A stretch of DNA of 47,693 nt from Streptomyces mesophilus (lineage in GTDB: Bacteria > Actinomycetota > Actinomycetes > Streptomycetales > Streptomycetaceae), in assembly GCF_011044995.1 (NCBI RefSeq), contig NZ_JAAKZW010000031.1, positions 1-47,693 on the forward strand, in the 5' to 3' direction. Position numbers and translations under genes: made by a program. Below the pieces are notes generated by a model that saw only the letters and a program-made list of their open reading frames with translations, did no database searches and was not told the origin of the DNA. Below, piece after piece: positions 15,696 through 24,253 of this stretch. Position 1 is the first letter of the stretch. Each line of letters begins with the position of its first letter.

Positions 15696-16715
15696 ATGGA
15701 GCGTGTACGTGACGTACGGCTGTTGCCGAAGGCCCATCTGCATCTGCATTTCACCGGGTCGATGCGGCCCACGACCCTGCTCGAACTCGCCGACAAATAC
15801 GGGGTGCATCTGCCCGAGGCGCTCACCGGCGGAGAGCCGCCGAAGCTGCGGGCGACCGATGAGCGCGGGTGGTTCCGGTTCCAGCGCCTCTACGACATGG
15901 CGCGGTCCTGTCTGCGGGAGCCCGAGGACATTCAGCGCCTGGTCAGAGAGGCCGCCGAGGAGGACATCCGGGACGGGTCCGGGTGGCTGGAGATCCAGGT
16001 CGACCCGACCTCGTACGCTCCGCGGCTCGGCGGTCTGATCCCGGCGCTCGAGGTCATCCTCGACGCGGTGGACACGGCTTCACGGGAGACCGGGCTCGGT
16101 ATGCGTGTCCTGGTCGCCGCGAACCGGATGAAGCACCCGCTGGACGCGCGCACGCTGGCCCGGCTCGCGGTGCGGTACGCGGACCGGGGCATCGTCGGGT
16201 TCGGTTTGTCGAACGATGAACGCCGGGGCATGGCAAGGGATTTCGACCGCGCCTTCGCGATCGCGCGCGAGGGCGGTCTGCTCGCGGCGCCGCACGGCGG
16301 TGAGCTCACCGGTCCCGCGTCGGTACGGGACTGTCTCGACGATCTGCACGCCTCGCGGATCGGGCACGGGGTGCGGGCCGCCGAGGATCCGCGGCTGCTT
16401 AAGCGCCTTGCCGACAGGAGTGTGACCTGTGAGGTCTGTCCGTCGTCCAATGTCGCGCTCGGGGTCTACGAGAAGCCCGAGGACGTACCGCTGAGGAAGC
16501 TGTTCGAGGCCGGGGTGCCGATGGCGCTGGGGGCGGACGACCCGCTGCTCTTCGGGTCCCGGCTCGCGGCGCAGTACGAGCTGGCGCGGGCGTACCACGG
16601 ATTCACGGACGCCGAACTGGCGGAGCTGGCGCGGCAGTCGGTGCGTGCGTCGGCCGCGTCCGACGACGTACGGGACAAGCTGCTCGCCGGGATCGACGAC
16701 TGGATCGTCGGCTGA
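15696..16715 (+). CDS. Adenosine deaminase family protein
   Basis: Zinc-dependent deamination of adenosine or deoxyadenosine to inosine is the family reaction. 339 residues from ATG 15696, which has GGCAGGA upstream. Metal and catalytic motifs run in the usual order: HLHLHFTGS (H16, H18), PHGGE near residue 200 (family HAGE), RIGHG near 225, CPSSNVALG near 250, and GADDP near 280 (family GTDDP). The Gly for Ala in HGGE and Ala for Thr in GADDP are mild changes that keep the His, Glu and Asp ligands. Substrate could be adenosine or a modified purine. It stands as a single gene behind the aspC terminator and converges with a tetR gene. Confidence 0.88.
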   Translation: MERVRDVRLLPKAHLHLHFTGSMRPTTLLELADKYGVHLPEALTGGEPPKLRATDERGWFRFQRLYDMARSCLREPEDIQRLVREAAEEDIRDGSGWLEIQVDPTSYAPRLGGLIPALEVILDAVDTASRETGLGMRVLVAANRMKHPLDARTLARLAVRYADRGIVGFGLSNDERRGMARDFDRAFAIAREGGLLAAPHGGELTGPASVRDCLDDLHASRIGHGVRAAEDPRLLKRLADRSVTCEVCPSSNVALGVYEKPEDVPLRKLFEAGVPMALGADDPLLFGSRLAAQYELARAYHGFTDAELAELARQSVRASAASDDVRDKLLAGIDDWIVG

Positions 16716-16766
16716 CGTGGGTTGCGGGCTGACTCCCGGGCCGACTCGCGCCGGCCGAGGGGGCCG

Positions 16767-17357
16767 CTAGCCGATCCCCGCCAGGAGCGTGCGGACGAGG
16801 TCACGCGCGAACTCGTCCGCCGCAGGGGGCGGGAACTGGCCTGCCGCGTCGTACGCGAAGGCGCGCTGGGCGCAGGCGCCGAGGAGCAGGGACGCGGCCG
16901 CGTAGGTGTCTGCTTCCGGGCGGATACGGCCTGCCACCTGCTCGGCACGGAGATAGGCGTCCAGGCCGACGATCGGCATGTGAGGGCCCGTGCCCATCTC
17001 GCGCATGGCCGCTTCATGGCGGGTCTTGAGCTGGGTCTCGGCGTACAGGGAAGCGGCGATCGGGAAGCTCTGCTCGTAGAACAGCGCGGCCTCGTGGGCG
17101 ATACGGACGAGGTTCTCCTCGATGGAGCGCGCGCTGGGGTTTCCGGCCAACTGGTCCAGGAGCGGGGCGAGCCGGGGCAGCCGCTCCTGCAGGACGGTCA
17201 CGAAGAGCTCCTCCTTGCTGGTGAAGTGCTTGTAGAGGGCGGCCTCGGAGCAGCCGGCCTCCTTCGCGATGACCTTGGTGGTGGCGCGGGCCAGGCCGAC
17301 GCTGAGCATCAGGTGATGGGCGGCGTCGAGGATGCGGGCTCTGGCCGGTTTTTGCAT
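16767..17357 (-). CDS. TetR-family transcriptional regulator
   Basis: 196 residues. The N-terminal helix-turn-helix (about residues 8-50: ILDAAHHLMLSVGLARATTK, then AGCSEAALYKHFTSKEEL) is a clear TetR DNA-binding domain. The C-terminal part is the variable ligand-binding bundle. It is divergent from the NAD(P)H-binding gene at 17490. The 132-base gap carries four operator-like repeats, so it very likely represses both genes and responds to a substrate or product of the reductase. Confidence 0.93.
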   Translation of the reverse strand: MQKPARARILDAAHHLMLSVGLARATTKVIAKEAGCSEAALYKHFTSKEELFVTVLQERLPRLAPLLDQLAGNPSARSIEENLVRIAHEAALFYEQSFPIAASLYAETQLKTRHEAAMREMGTGPHMPIVGLDAYLRAEQVAGRIRPEADTYAAASLLLGACAQRAFAYDAAGQFPPPAADEFARDLVRTLLAGIG

Positions 17358-17380
17358 GAGGGCTCCTGTGGGGCTTGACG

Positions 17381-17476
17381 GGTGAGTGAATGCTTACCCA
17401 CTCTAGGGGTGAGTGAATACTCACCCACCCCGGGTGGTGAGTGAGTGTTCACCGACCGAAGTGAGTACTTACCCAC
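17381..17476. promoter_or_regulatory. Array of four operator-like repeats
   Basis: Three near-palindromes of the form GGTGAGT-N4-RYTYACC lie at 17381-17398, 17408-17425 (perfect 7-bp arms) and 17436-17453, spaced 27-28 bases centre to centre. A fourth, GTGAGTACTTACCC at 17461-17474, has similar arms but lacks the four-base spacer. They fill the gap between the divergent TetR and oxidoreductase genes, and the last ends just before the GGAGG of 17490. Confidence 0.75.
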
Positions 17477-17489
17477 CCGAGGAGGGGCC

Positions 17490-18131
17490 ATGAAGCTCAC
17501 TGTTTTCGGTGCGACCGGCGGGATCGGGCAGGAGATCGTCCGGCAGGCGCTGGCGGCGGGACACCAGGTCACGGCGGTCGTACGGGATCCTGCCCGGCTG
17601 TCCGTGCAAGGGGAGCGCCTTGAGGTCTTCCGGGCCGACCTGTCGGATGCCGAGGGCCTGCGGGCTGCTGTCGCCGGGCGCGACGCCGTGCTTTCGGGGC
17701 TCGGGGCACGCGGCATGAAGGACGCACGCGACGGGGTAGCGGCCCGGCTCACGCGGCCGGTGCTGCGGGCCATGGAGGCGGAGGGCGTGCGGCGGCTGCT
17801 CGTGGTCAGCGCCGCGCCGCTCGCCGGTGCAGCGGCGGAGCGCGAGCCGGCGGTGGACCGGGTGATGTTCCGGGTGATCAGCCGGGTGCTCAAGCCGGTG
17901 TACGACGATCTGCGGGTGATGGAGGACGAGTTGGCCTCCAGCGCGACCGACTGGACCTCGGTGCGGCCGCCGAAGCTGGTCGACAAGCCGGTGACCGGCA
18001 CGTATCGCACGCGGACCGGCGGCAATCCGCGCAGTGCGCGCACGATCGGGCGGGCGGATGTGGCGCACGCGATGCTGGCGCTGATCGACGACCCGGGGAC
18101 CGTCAAGCAGGCGGTCGGTGTCGCGTACTGA
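17490..18131 (+). CDS. NAD(P)H-binding oxidoreductase, atypical SDR/NmrA-like
   Basis: 213 residues from ATG 17490, with GGAGGGG upstream. It opens with the Rossmann strand and glycine motif KLTVFGATGGIGQEIVRQAL (residues 2-21) followed by AVVRDPARL at the end of strand 2, where the Arg suggests a preference for NADPH. There is no YxxxK pair, typical of the atypical NAD(P)-binding family. SVRPPKLVDKPVTGTYRT matches the substrate-side loop of this group. Its control by the adjacent TetR suggests a detoxification role. The substrate is unknown. The TGA stop begins a 22-bp tandem repeat. Confidence 0.85.
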   Translation: MKLTVFGATGGIGQEIVRQALAAGHQVTAVVRDPARLSVQGERLEVFRADLSDAEGLRAAVAGRDAVLSGLGARGMKDARDGVAARLTRPVLRAMEAEGVRRLLVVSAAPLAGAAAEREPAVDRVMFRVISRVLKPVYDDLRVMEDELASSATDWTSVRPPKLVDKPVTGTYRTRTGGNPRSARTIGRADVAHAMLALIDDPGTVKQAVGVAY

Positions 18132-18172
18132 GGTGGTGGTCGGCAGCTGCTGAGGGGGCGGTCGGCAGCTGC
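18129..18172. repeat. 22-bp tandem repeat starting at the stop codon of the 17490 gene
   Basis: Two copies, 18129-18150 and 18151-18172, differ at two positions. The first three bases of unit one are the TGA stop itself. It abuts the next repeat array. Confidence 0.85.
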
Positions 18173-18234
18173 CGCGTCAGGCTGTGCGACTGCCGGGTCA
18201 GGCCGGGCGGCTGCCGCGTCAGGCCGGGCTCCTG
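18172..18234. repeat. 21-bp tandem repeat spanning the stop codon of the beta-lactamase-like gene
   Basis: Three copies (18172-18192, 18193-18213, 18214-18234). On the minus strand each carries the terminal codons and an in-frame TGA: SPA-stop, RGSRPA-stop, PGSRTA-stop. The gene thus ends in three successive in-frame stops. Confidence 0.85.
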
Positions 18235-19388
18235 CCAGACATGTTCGTCAGGTGCCAGAACTCCTCCAGGAGGGTCGGCGGGGTCGGTCCGCCCAGCTCG
18301 ACCTGCGTGAGCAGGATGCCGACCGCGCCCGTGGCCGGGTGGAGATGGGCCGAGGTGCCGGTGCCGCCGACCCAGCCGTAGCGGCCGGGGGCGTTCCACG
18401 GGTGGGCCGCCGCGAGGTCGACTCCGGCGCCGTAACCCCAGCCCTGGCCTTCGAGGAACAGGTCGCTGCCCACCCGCTGAGCTTCGGTGAGCTGGTCGGT
18501 GACCATGGCGCGGACCGAGTCCGGGGACAGCAGACGGTGGCCCGCGTCCGAGGTGCCTTCGGCGAGCATCATGCGCGCGAAGGCGTGCCAGTCGTCGACG
18601 GTCGAGACCAGCCCGCCCGCGCCGGAGAGGAAGGCGGGCTCGCTGCTCCACTGCCCGTCGGGGGCGTCCACCAGCTCCAGGCCACCGCCGTCGGGGTTGT
18701 TGCGGTAGTGCGAGGTGAAGCGGTCCAACTCCGTTGCGGGGACGGAGAATCCGGTGTCCTGCATGCCCAGCGGCTCAAAGATCCGCTCGGCGAGGAAGTC
18801 GCCGAGCGACCGCCCCGAGACCCGGGCGATCAGCACGCCCTGGAGCTCGGAACAGGTGTTGTAGAGCCAGGTGTCCCCCGGCTGGTGCAGCAGCGGGACC
18901 CGGGCGAGGGCCGCCATCCACTCGTCGGTGGCGGCGACTTCCTGCGGCCTCGGCGGCCCCTGCTTGAGCTCGGTGAAGAGCGGGGCGAGGGCGGGCTTGG
19001 AGAAGTCGGACGTGAAGCCGTATCCGGCCGTGAAGTCGAGCAGATGGCGGACCGTGATGGGGCGGACGGCCGGGACGGTGTCGTCCACGGGCGCGTCCGG
19101 GGTACGGACGACCCGCGGCTTCTCCAGCTCGGGGAGCCAGGGTGCGACCGGATCGTCCAGACCGATGCGGCCGTCCTCGATGAGCATGAGGACGGCCGCG
19201 GCGACGATGGGCTTGGTGATGGAGGCGATACGGAAGATCGTGTCGCGGGCCATGGGGGTGCTGGAGCCGACACCTGCCGTACCGGCCGCCTGCACCTCCA
19301 CGCGGCCACCGTGAGCGATCAGGGCCACGGCTCCGGGGACGGCACCTTCGTCCACGTATCGCTGGAGGAGGGTGTGCAGAGCGGTCAT
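18219..19388 (-). CDS. Serine hydrolase, class C beta-lactamase/esterase family
   Basis: 389 residues from ATG 19388, with GGGAGA just upstream. The nucleophile motif is SITK (S56, K59). The second motif is LYNTCSELQG (Tyr near residue 175), and the third-motif region is GWVGGTGTSAHLHP. No signal peptide is present, so it is probably cytoplasmic. In this family such proteins are commonly esterases or D-amino-acid peptidases rather than true beta-lactamases, so resistance should not be assumed. It is convergent with the 17490 gene; its C-terminal codons lie in a 21-bp tandem repeat. Confidence 0.88.
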   Translation of the reverse strand: MTALHTLLQRYVDEGAVPGAVALIAHGGRVEVQAAGTAGVGSSTPMARDTIFRIASITKPIVAAAVLMLIEDGRIGLDDPVAPWLPELEKPRVVRTPDAPVDDTVPAVRPITVRHLLDFTAGYGFTSDFSKPALAPLFTELKQGPPRPQEVAATDEWMAALARVPLLHQPGDTWLYNTCSELQGVLIARVSGRSLGDFLAERIFEPLGMQDTGFSVPATELDRFTSHYRNNPDGGGLELVDAPDGQWSSEPAFLSGAGGLVSTVDDWHAFARMMLAEGTSDAGHRLLSPDSVRAMVTDQLTEAQRVGSDLFLEGQGWGYGAGVDLAAAHPWNAPGRYGWVGGTGTSAHLHPATGAVGILLTQVELGGPTPPTLLEEFWHLTNMSGRSPA

Positions 19389-19459
19389 GGGTCTCCCTCT
19401 CGTCGGCTGTCGAAAGGGAGACCTCGGTGGGGCCTGAATCTCATCGGGCCCCACCGGAC

Positions 19460-20881
19460 TCAGGCTGTGCCCCGGTCGGTGGGGTGGAGGGTGGCTTCGC
19501 GTAGTTCGCGGGTGAGGTGAGGCAGGGAGACGTGGTCCGCGACCGCGGGGGTCGCCACAATGCCCAGACTTCCCTTGTCGATCCAGATGCAGAGGGAAAG
19601 GGGCCTTTGGTCGAGGCGGTAGCGCATGCATTCCATGCGGCCACCGAGCGACCCCGGGTCCGCCTTCCAGAAGTCCTCCGGTTCGCCCAAGGCAGAGAAA
19701 CCACTGCGCATGGCGGTGATCAGCTCGGCCGGGTCTTCGCTGTGCAGGTCGCCGGTCGCACCGAAGAGGAGGAAGGCCACGCCCTTCTCCTTGGACGAGT
19801 AGACACCGGAGAAGGAGCGGGCCCCGGGCGGCAGAGGCGTGCCGGCCACCCGCTCCTCCATGGCCGCGCTCACCTCATCCCCCGTGTGCAGCGGAAGGCC
19901 GAGAAACGACTCCGGCACCGACGCCTCATACCGCGGATACTCCGCCGCCCGCGCGGCGTACCACCCGACGGACCCGGTCACCGACCCGAAGGCCACAAGG
20001 ACCGCGACCGCCCCGATCCACCGCTCACGCCGCGTGGCGGACGGAACGTCGGGGGCACCCGGTGCCGGCTCCCGGTAGTCGACGGGCAGCCGCGCTCGGG
20101 CCCGGACGCGGGCGCGGCGCAGCAGGTACTGCTGCTGCAGCGCGGGCAGCAGGACCAGAACGGCGGAGTACGCCAGCGGCGCGGGCAGGTGGAGCGCGGG
20201 CGCCCCGAGGGCGATGGCGGCCCCGAGCAGGGCCGCCAGCAGGGCGTATGTGTACGGCGTTCGCACCACGATGCGAGCGAGCAGGGCGCTGGGCCGGGCC
20301 AGGCCCACCAGCGTCTCCGCGCGCACCGCGAGGCGGCGGTCGTAGGGCCAGGCGGCTGCCGCCTGCTCCGCGTGCTCGGCGGCGGTCCGCACGTCCACGC
20401 CACCGGACAGGGCACTGCGTGCGTCGTAGCGCTGGACGGTGGCGGGCTCGGGCCACTTGGTACCGGTCTCCCCGGCCCGGTAGAGCTCGCGCGCCTGCGG
20501 CGAATCGGGCGCGAGTTCCTCGACCCGGGCCGCCGCGGCCCTGCCGCGTGACACCCGGCCCGGCTCGTCGAGGGCGTCGCCAGCCAGGCCGAACTCGGCG
20601 TAGGCGGCGAGCAGGTCCAGGTCGTCGGGGAAGGTGACCAAGCCCATCCGGAAGGCGCGCTCGGCCTGCTTGTCGTGATCGTCCTCGTCCTCGCCGGCAT
20701 GAGCCCGGCCGAGGACCAGATACAGCCCCGGATACGGCCCGAACGCGTCGAGCCCGTCCTGCGCCTGCGTACGCGCCGCCTTGAACTCCCCCGCCCGCAG
20801 CAGCGCTTGAGCGCGCCCGATGGCGAGCTGCGCGGACTGGCCGTCCACGGGCAGCACGAACTGCCCGTCCTTCTCCTGCAT
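19460..20881 (-). CDS. Tetratricopeptide-repeat membrane protein, function unknown
   Basis: 473 residues. The N-terminal half (about 15-200) is helical with TPR-like spacing (LAIGRAQALLRAGEFKAART, YLVLGRAHAGEDEDDHDKQA, AERAFRMGLVTFPDDLDLLA). Two transmembrane regions follow, about 213-250 and 285-310. The C-terminal 160 residues, probably extracytoplasmic, have an alpha/beta look (GVAFLLFGATGDLHSEDP, LSLCIWIDKGSLGIVA). I recognise it only as a conserved streptomycete gene found beside murB. It lies 95 bases after murB on the same strand and may share its transcript. Confidence 0.8.
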   Translation of the reverse strand: MQEKDGQFVLPVDGQSAQLAIGRAQALLRAGEFKAARTQAQDGLDAFGPYPGLYLVLGRAHAGEDEDDHDKQAERAFRMGLVTFPDDLDLLAAYAEFGLAGDALDEPGRVSRGRAAAARVEELAPDSPQARELYRAGETGTKWPEPATVQRYDARSALSGGVDVRTAAEHAEQAAAAWPYDRRLAVRAETLVGLARPSALLARIVVRTPYTYALLAALLGAAIALGAPALHLPAPLAYSAVLVLLPALQQQYLLRRARVRARARLPVDYREPAPGAPDVPSATRRERWIGAVAVLVAFGSVTGSVGWYAARAAEYPRYEASVPESFLGLPLHTGDEVSAAMEERVAGTPLPPGARSFSGVYSSKEKGVAFLLFGATGDLHSEDPAELITAMRSGFSALGEPEDFWKADPGSLGGRMECMRYRLDQRPLSLCIWIDKGSLGIVATPAVADHVSLPHLTRELREATLHPTDRGTA

Positions 20882-20976
20882 CTGTGAGTCCCCACCCCTG
20901 ATGTGCTGTCGCCGATCAAGTCGGCGCAGTCACTATCAGGGGCACCCCGCAGCGAGGTCAAGCATGAATCCCCAGC

Positions 20977-22032
20977 TCAGAGGGATACGCCGACCATCAC
21001 CGGCTCGTTGACCAAGGTGACCCCGAAGGCCTCGTGGACACCGGCGACGACCTCGCGGGCCAGCGCGAGGAGGTCCTCCGTGGTGGCCGCGCCCCGGTTC
21101 GTCAGGGCCAGGGTGTGCTTGGTGGAGATACGGGCCGGGCCCGTGCCGTACCCCTTGGTAAAGCCGGCCTTGTCGATCAGCCAGGCGGCCGAGGTCTTCG
21201 TCCGCCCCTCCCCCGCCGGGTACGCGGGCGGGGTGACGTCGGCGCCGAGGCGCTCGTGGGCGCGCTCCAGGAACGCCTCGTACTCACCCGCCGTCAGGAT
21301 CGGGTTGGTGAAGAACGAACCCGCCGACCACGTGTCGTGGTCCTCCGGGTCGAGCACCATGCCCTTGCCGGCGCGCAGCTTGAGCACCGTCTCGCGGGCC
21401 TGCCCGAGCGGGACGCGGTCACCGGCCTCGACGCCGAGGGCGCGGGCGGTCTCCGGGTACTTGAGGGGGGCGCTCAGACCGCCGGCGTCCTCGAGTGCGA
21501 AGCGGACGCGCAGGACGACGTAGCGCTCCGGGTCGGACTTGAAGCGGCTGTGGCGGTACGAGAAGGCGCATTCGGCGTTCGAGAGGGTGACCGTCTCGCC
21601 GGCTTCGCGGTCGTACGCGATCACCTCGGTGATGGTGCTGGAGACCTCCTGGCCGTACGCCCCCACGTTCTGGATCGGGGTCGCGCCCGCCGATCCTGGG
21701 ATGCCGGCCAGGCACTCGATGCCCGCGAGGCCCGCCTCGACGGTGCGGGCCACGGCGTCGGTCCACACTTCGCCGGCCGCCAGCTCCAGCTGCGTACCGT
21801 CGAGTTCGAAGCCCTGGGTGGCGATCCGCAGGGCCGTACCGGCGAAGCCCTTGTCGGCGACGATCAGGTTCGAACCGCCGCCGACGACGAGGAGCGGGGT
21901 GCCCGACGCGTCGGCGGCGCGCACGGCGTCGACCACCTCGGCGTCGGTGGTCGCGGTGATCAGGCGGGCGGCCGGGCCGCCGAGCCGGAAGGTGGTCAGT
22001 GGGGCGAGCGGGGCTTCGTGGAGTTCCTGCAC
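20977..22032 (-). CDS. murB: UDP-N-acetylmuramate dehydrogenase
   Basis: FAD enzyme that reduces UDP-GlcNAc-enolpyruvate to UDP-MurNAc in peptidoglycan synthesis. 351 residues from GTG at 22032, giving MQELHEAPLAPLTTFRLGG; the open frame extends 24 codons further but only through a hairpin. FAD-binding elements are VVGGGSNLIVADKGF and GIPGSAGATPIQNVGAYGQEV. The SAGSFFTNP segment holds the catalytic Ser, and NEPVMVG near the C-terminus the catalytic Glu. No good ribosome-binding site precedes the GTG; a strong hairpin ends 9 bases before it. Confidence 0.96.
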   Translation of the reverse strand: MQELHEAPLAPLTTFRLGGPAARLITATTDAEVVDAVRAADASGTPLLVVGGGSNLIVADKGFAGTALRIATQGFELDGTQLELAAGEVWTDAVARTVEAGLAGIECLAGIPGSAGATPIQNVGAYGQEVSSTITEVIAYDREAGETVTLSNAECAFSYRHSRFKSDPERYVVLRVRFALEDAGGLSAPLKYPETARALGVEAGDRVPLGQARETVLKLRAGKGMVLDPEDHDTWSAGSFFTNPILTAGEYEAFLERAHERLGADVTPPAYPAGEGRTKTSAAWLIDKAGFTKGYGTGPARISTKHTLALTNRGAATTEDLLALAREVVAGVHEAFGVTLVNEPVMVGVSL

Positions 22033-22040
22033 GCGCTCAA

Positions 22041-22078
22041 GGGTACGGTCCGGGGCCGACAGCTCCCGGACCGTACCC
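22041..22078 (-). terminator. 14-bp hairpin between the MFS gene and murB
   Basis: Bases 22041-22054 and 22065-22078 are perfect inverted repeats with a 10-base loop. It lies 23 bases after the MFS stop and 9 bases before the murB start, with no T-run, so it may terminate the exporter transcript or act in the murB leader. Confidence 0.65.
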
Positions 22079-22100
22079 TCGTGCCTTCCGGCTCGGCGCC

Positions 22101-23555
22101 TCACGCACCAATCAGTTCGCGGCTCTCCTCATGGGCCTCACCGTCGAGCACGGCGGTCTTGCTCCGGCGCGGGATCGCCAGCGCGGCGAGGGCCGCCACG
22201 GCCACCGCCGCAGCGCCCGCCCACAGCGCGGGCTGCAGTCCGTCGACGAAGGTCTGCGCGGCCCCGTAACCGCCCTGCGCCGAGAAGACGGCCGCGAGGG
22301 TCGCGATGCCGAGGGCGCCGCCGACCTCGCGCAGCGCGTTGTTGGCGCCGGAGGCGATGCCCTGTTCGGAGGGGCGGACGCTGGACATGACCAGGTTCGC
22401 TGCGGGAGCGAAGAACAGCGCCATACCGATACCGCTGATGATCAGGGCAGGGAGCTGCGCCGCGTACGAGACATCGGGGCTGAGGATCATCGCGAACCAG
22501 GCGAGGCCGATCGCCTGAAGGGCCAGGCCCGCGGCCACCACCGGACGGCCGCCGATGCGGTCGGAGAGATAGCCCGCGATCGGCGCGACGATCATCGGCA
22601 TCCCGGTCCAGGGCAGCATCCGCAGGCCGGCCTCGGTGGGCGAGTAGTGGAGTACGTCCTGCAGGAACTGGCTGAGCAGGAAGATCGAGCCGAACATCCC
22701 GAGGAACATCAGCAGGCTCGCCGCATTGATGCCGGCGAAGGCGCGGTTGCGGAACAGCCGCATGGGAAGCATCGGGTTCTCGGCGCGGATGCCGTGGCGT
22801 ACGAAGGCGGCGAGCAGCAGTCCGCCGCCGATCAGGCCGGCGAGGACCTGGACGCTGGTCCAGCCGTCGATGTTGCCGCGGATCAGGCCGTAGACGATGC
22901 CGAACAGACCGCCGCTGGCGAGCACGGTGCCGGTGATGTCGAGCGGGGCGCCGTTGCCGTACGACTCCTTGAGGCGCAGCCGGGCGAGCGGCAGGAGGGC
23001 GAGGCCGAGCGGCACGTTCAGCCAGAAGATCCACTGCCAGGAGATGTGCTCGGTCAGACTGCCGCCGATGAGCGGACCGCTGGCGACCGCGAGGCCGTTG
23101 ACCGCGCCCCAAATGCCGTACGCCATCCCGCGCTTGGCGGCCGGAACGGCGGCTGTGAGCAGGGTCAGCGTGAGCGGCATCATGATCGCGGCGCCGACGC
23201 CCTGGACGGCGCGGGCGGCGATCAGGGAGTCGATGCCGGGGGCGAGCGCGGCCGCCGCGGAGGCGCCGGTGAAGATTGCGAGACCGACGAGGAAGAGCTT
23301 GCGCCGGCCGAAGCGGTCACCCAGTGCGGCGCCGAACATCAGCAGGACGGCGAAGGTCAGGGTGTACGCGCTGACCGTCCACTCCAGGTCGTGCATCTCC
23401 CCGCCGAAGTCCGCGCGGATCGCGGGCAGGGCGGTCGTCACGACCAGGTTGTCCAGGGCCGCCATGAATCCCGCGACGCTGGTGATGACGAGGGCCCAGA
23501 CGACTCCCCCGCGCCCTGTGGTGGTCTCGGTATCGGTCTCTGCTCGCTGTGACAT
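22101..23555 (-). CDS. MFS drug exporter, DHA2 (14-helix) family
   Basis: 484 residues with about 14 hydrophobic segments. Family motifs include LDNLVVTTALPAIRADF in helix 1 (motif D1 with the conserved Asp) and GAALGDRFGRRKLFLVG after helix 2 (motif A). Motif C sits in helix 5 as IWGAVNGLAVASGPLIGGSL. A proton-driven exporter of the EmrB/QacA type in the plasma membrane, probably for drug-like compounds or an endogenous metabolite. ATG has GGAGGGG upstream. It follows its presumed TetR regulator on the same strand with an operator-like palindrome between. Confidence 0.93.
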   Translation of the reverse strand: MSQRAETDTETTTGRGGVVWALVITSVAGFMAALDNLVVTTALPAIRADFGGEMHDLEWTVSAYTLTFAVLLMFGAALGDRFGRRKLFLVGLAIFTGASAAAALAPGIDSLIAARAVQGVGAAIMMPLTLTLLTAAVPAAKRGMAYGIWGAVNGLAVASGPLIGGSLTEHISWQWIFWLNVPLGLALLPLARLRLKESYGNGAPLDITGTVLASGGLFGIVYGLIRGNIDGWTSVQVLAGLIGGGLLLAAFVRHGIRAENPMLPMRLFRNRAFAGINAASLLMFLGMFGSIFLLSQFLQDVLHYSPTEAGLRMLPWTGMPMIVAPIAGYLSDRIGGRPVVAAGLALQAIGLAWFAMILSPDVSYAAQLPALIISGIGMALFFAPAANLVMSSVRPSEQGIASGANNALREVGGALGIATLAAVFSAQGGYGAAQTFVDGLQPALWAGAAAVAVAALAALAIPRRSKTAVLDGEAHEESRELIGA

Positions 23556-23576
23556 TGCTTTCCCCTCCGGCCAGTT

Positions 23577-23597
23577 GATTAGTTATTGATGACTAAC
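23577..23597. promoter_or_regulatory. Probable TetR operator upstream of the MFS gene
   Basis: TTAGT-N8-ACTAA palindrome, 22 bases before the MFS start. On the minus strand it reads GTTAGTCATCAATAACTAAT and shares TAGTsAT...ACTAA with the site upstream of the tetR gene at 24254-24273. Confidence 0.6.
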
Positions 23598-23690
23598 TTC
23601 TGCGGGCACAAAAGTGCGCACCCTTCTGATGCCGCGCCATGCCGTCGTGCCGTTGTGCCGTGCCGCTTCACGCTTGCCGTACGGCGCCGC

Positions 23691-24245
23691 CTACTTCGGC
23701 TGCACCTCTTCGTAGAACCCGGTCCACACCCGGTGCTCGGGCTGGAACCCCATCGACACCAGGACGTTGACGAGCATCCCGTACGCGAGGAACTGCGTCG
23801 TCTCGCCGACCTCCGCACCCATCGCCAGGTTGCAGACGTCGTACATCTCCATCCACTCGGCCCGCAGAGCCTCGCCGAACTCGCTGTCGCCCGCAGCCTC
23901 CGCGGACGCGACGGCCACGTACATCTGCATCTGCATGAGCAGCTTCTCGGGGTCGTCGGCGATGAGCGCCTGGTACGCCTCCCCCATGGCCTTCGTCGCC
24001 TCCTGACCCTGGAGCCCTTCGGACGCACGCCGGAAAACTTCGGTGACGTCCTGGCAGCAGCGCCGGGAGGCTTCGAGGAAGATCGCCTGCTTCCCGGCGA
24101 AGAGCCGGAAGAGATACGGCTGCGAGACGCCGACCCGCTTGGCGATCGTCTCGGTCGAGGTGCCGTGGTAGCCGCCCCGGGAGAACTCGGTGACCGCCGC
24201 CCGGATGACGCTCTCGCGCCGCTCGTCCGCACTCATTCTGACCAT
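23691..24245 (-). CDS. TetR-family regulator of the MFS exporter
   Basis: 184 residues. The N-terminal domain shows SVIRAAVTEFSRGGYHGTST and the recognition helix region RVGVSQPYLFRLFAGKQAIF (about residues 13-56). An alternative ATG at 24236 would remove three residues; neither start has a clear ribosome-binding site and the operator lies only 9 bases upstream, so the mRNA may be leaderless. The downstream MFS gene is the likely target, and the matching sites before both genes suggest autoregulation. Confidence 0.92.
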   Translation of the reverse strand: MVRMSADERRESVIRAAVTEFSRGGYHGTSTETIAKRVGVSQPYLFRLFAGKQAIFLEASRRCCQDVTEVFRRASEGLQGQEATKAMGEAYQALIADDPEKLLMQMQMYVAVASAEAAGDSEFGEALRAEWMEMYDVCNLAMGAEVGETTQFLAYGMLVNVLVSMGFQPEHRVWTGFYEEVQPK

Positions 24246-24253
24246 GCGGCTAA

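Noticed and set aside
16716..16766. Terminator or repeat after adenosine deaminase
   Set aside because: GGCTGAC/GGGCTGAC/GGCCGAC echoes suggest a degenerate repeat, but spacing is irregular and no stable hairpin is clear.
18219..19388. Antibiotic-resistance beta-lactamase
   Set aside because: No signal peptide, and the family includes many esterases and peptidases; SxxK alone does not show drug hydrolysis.
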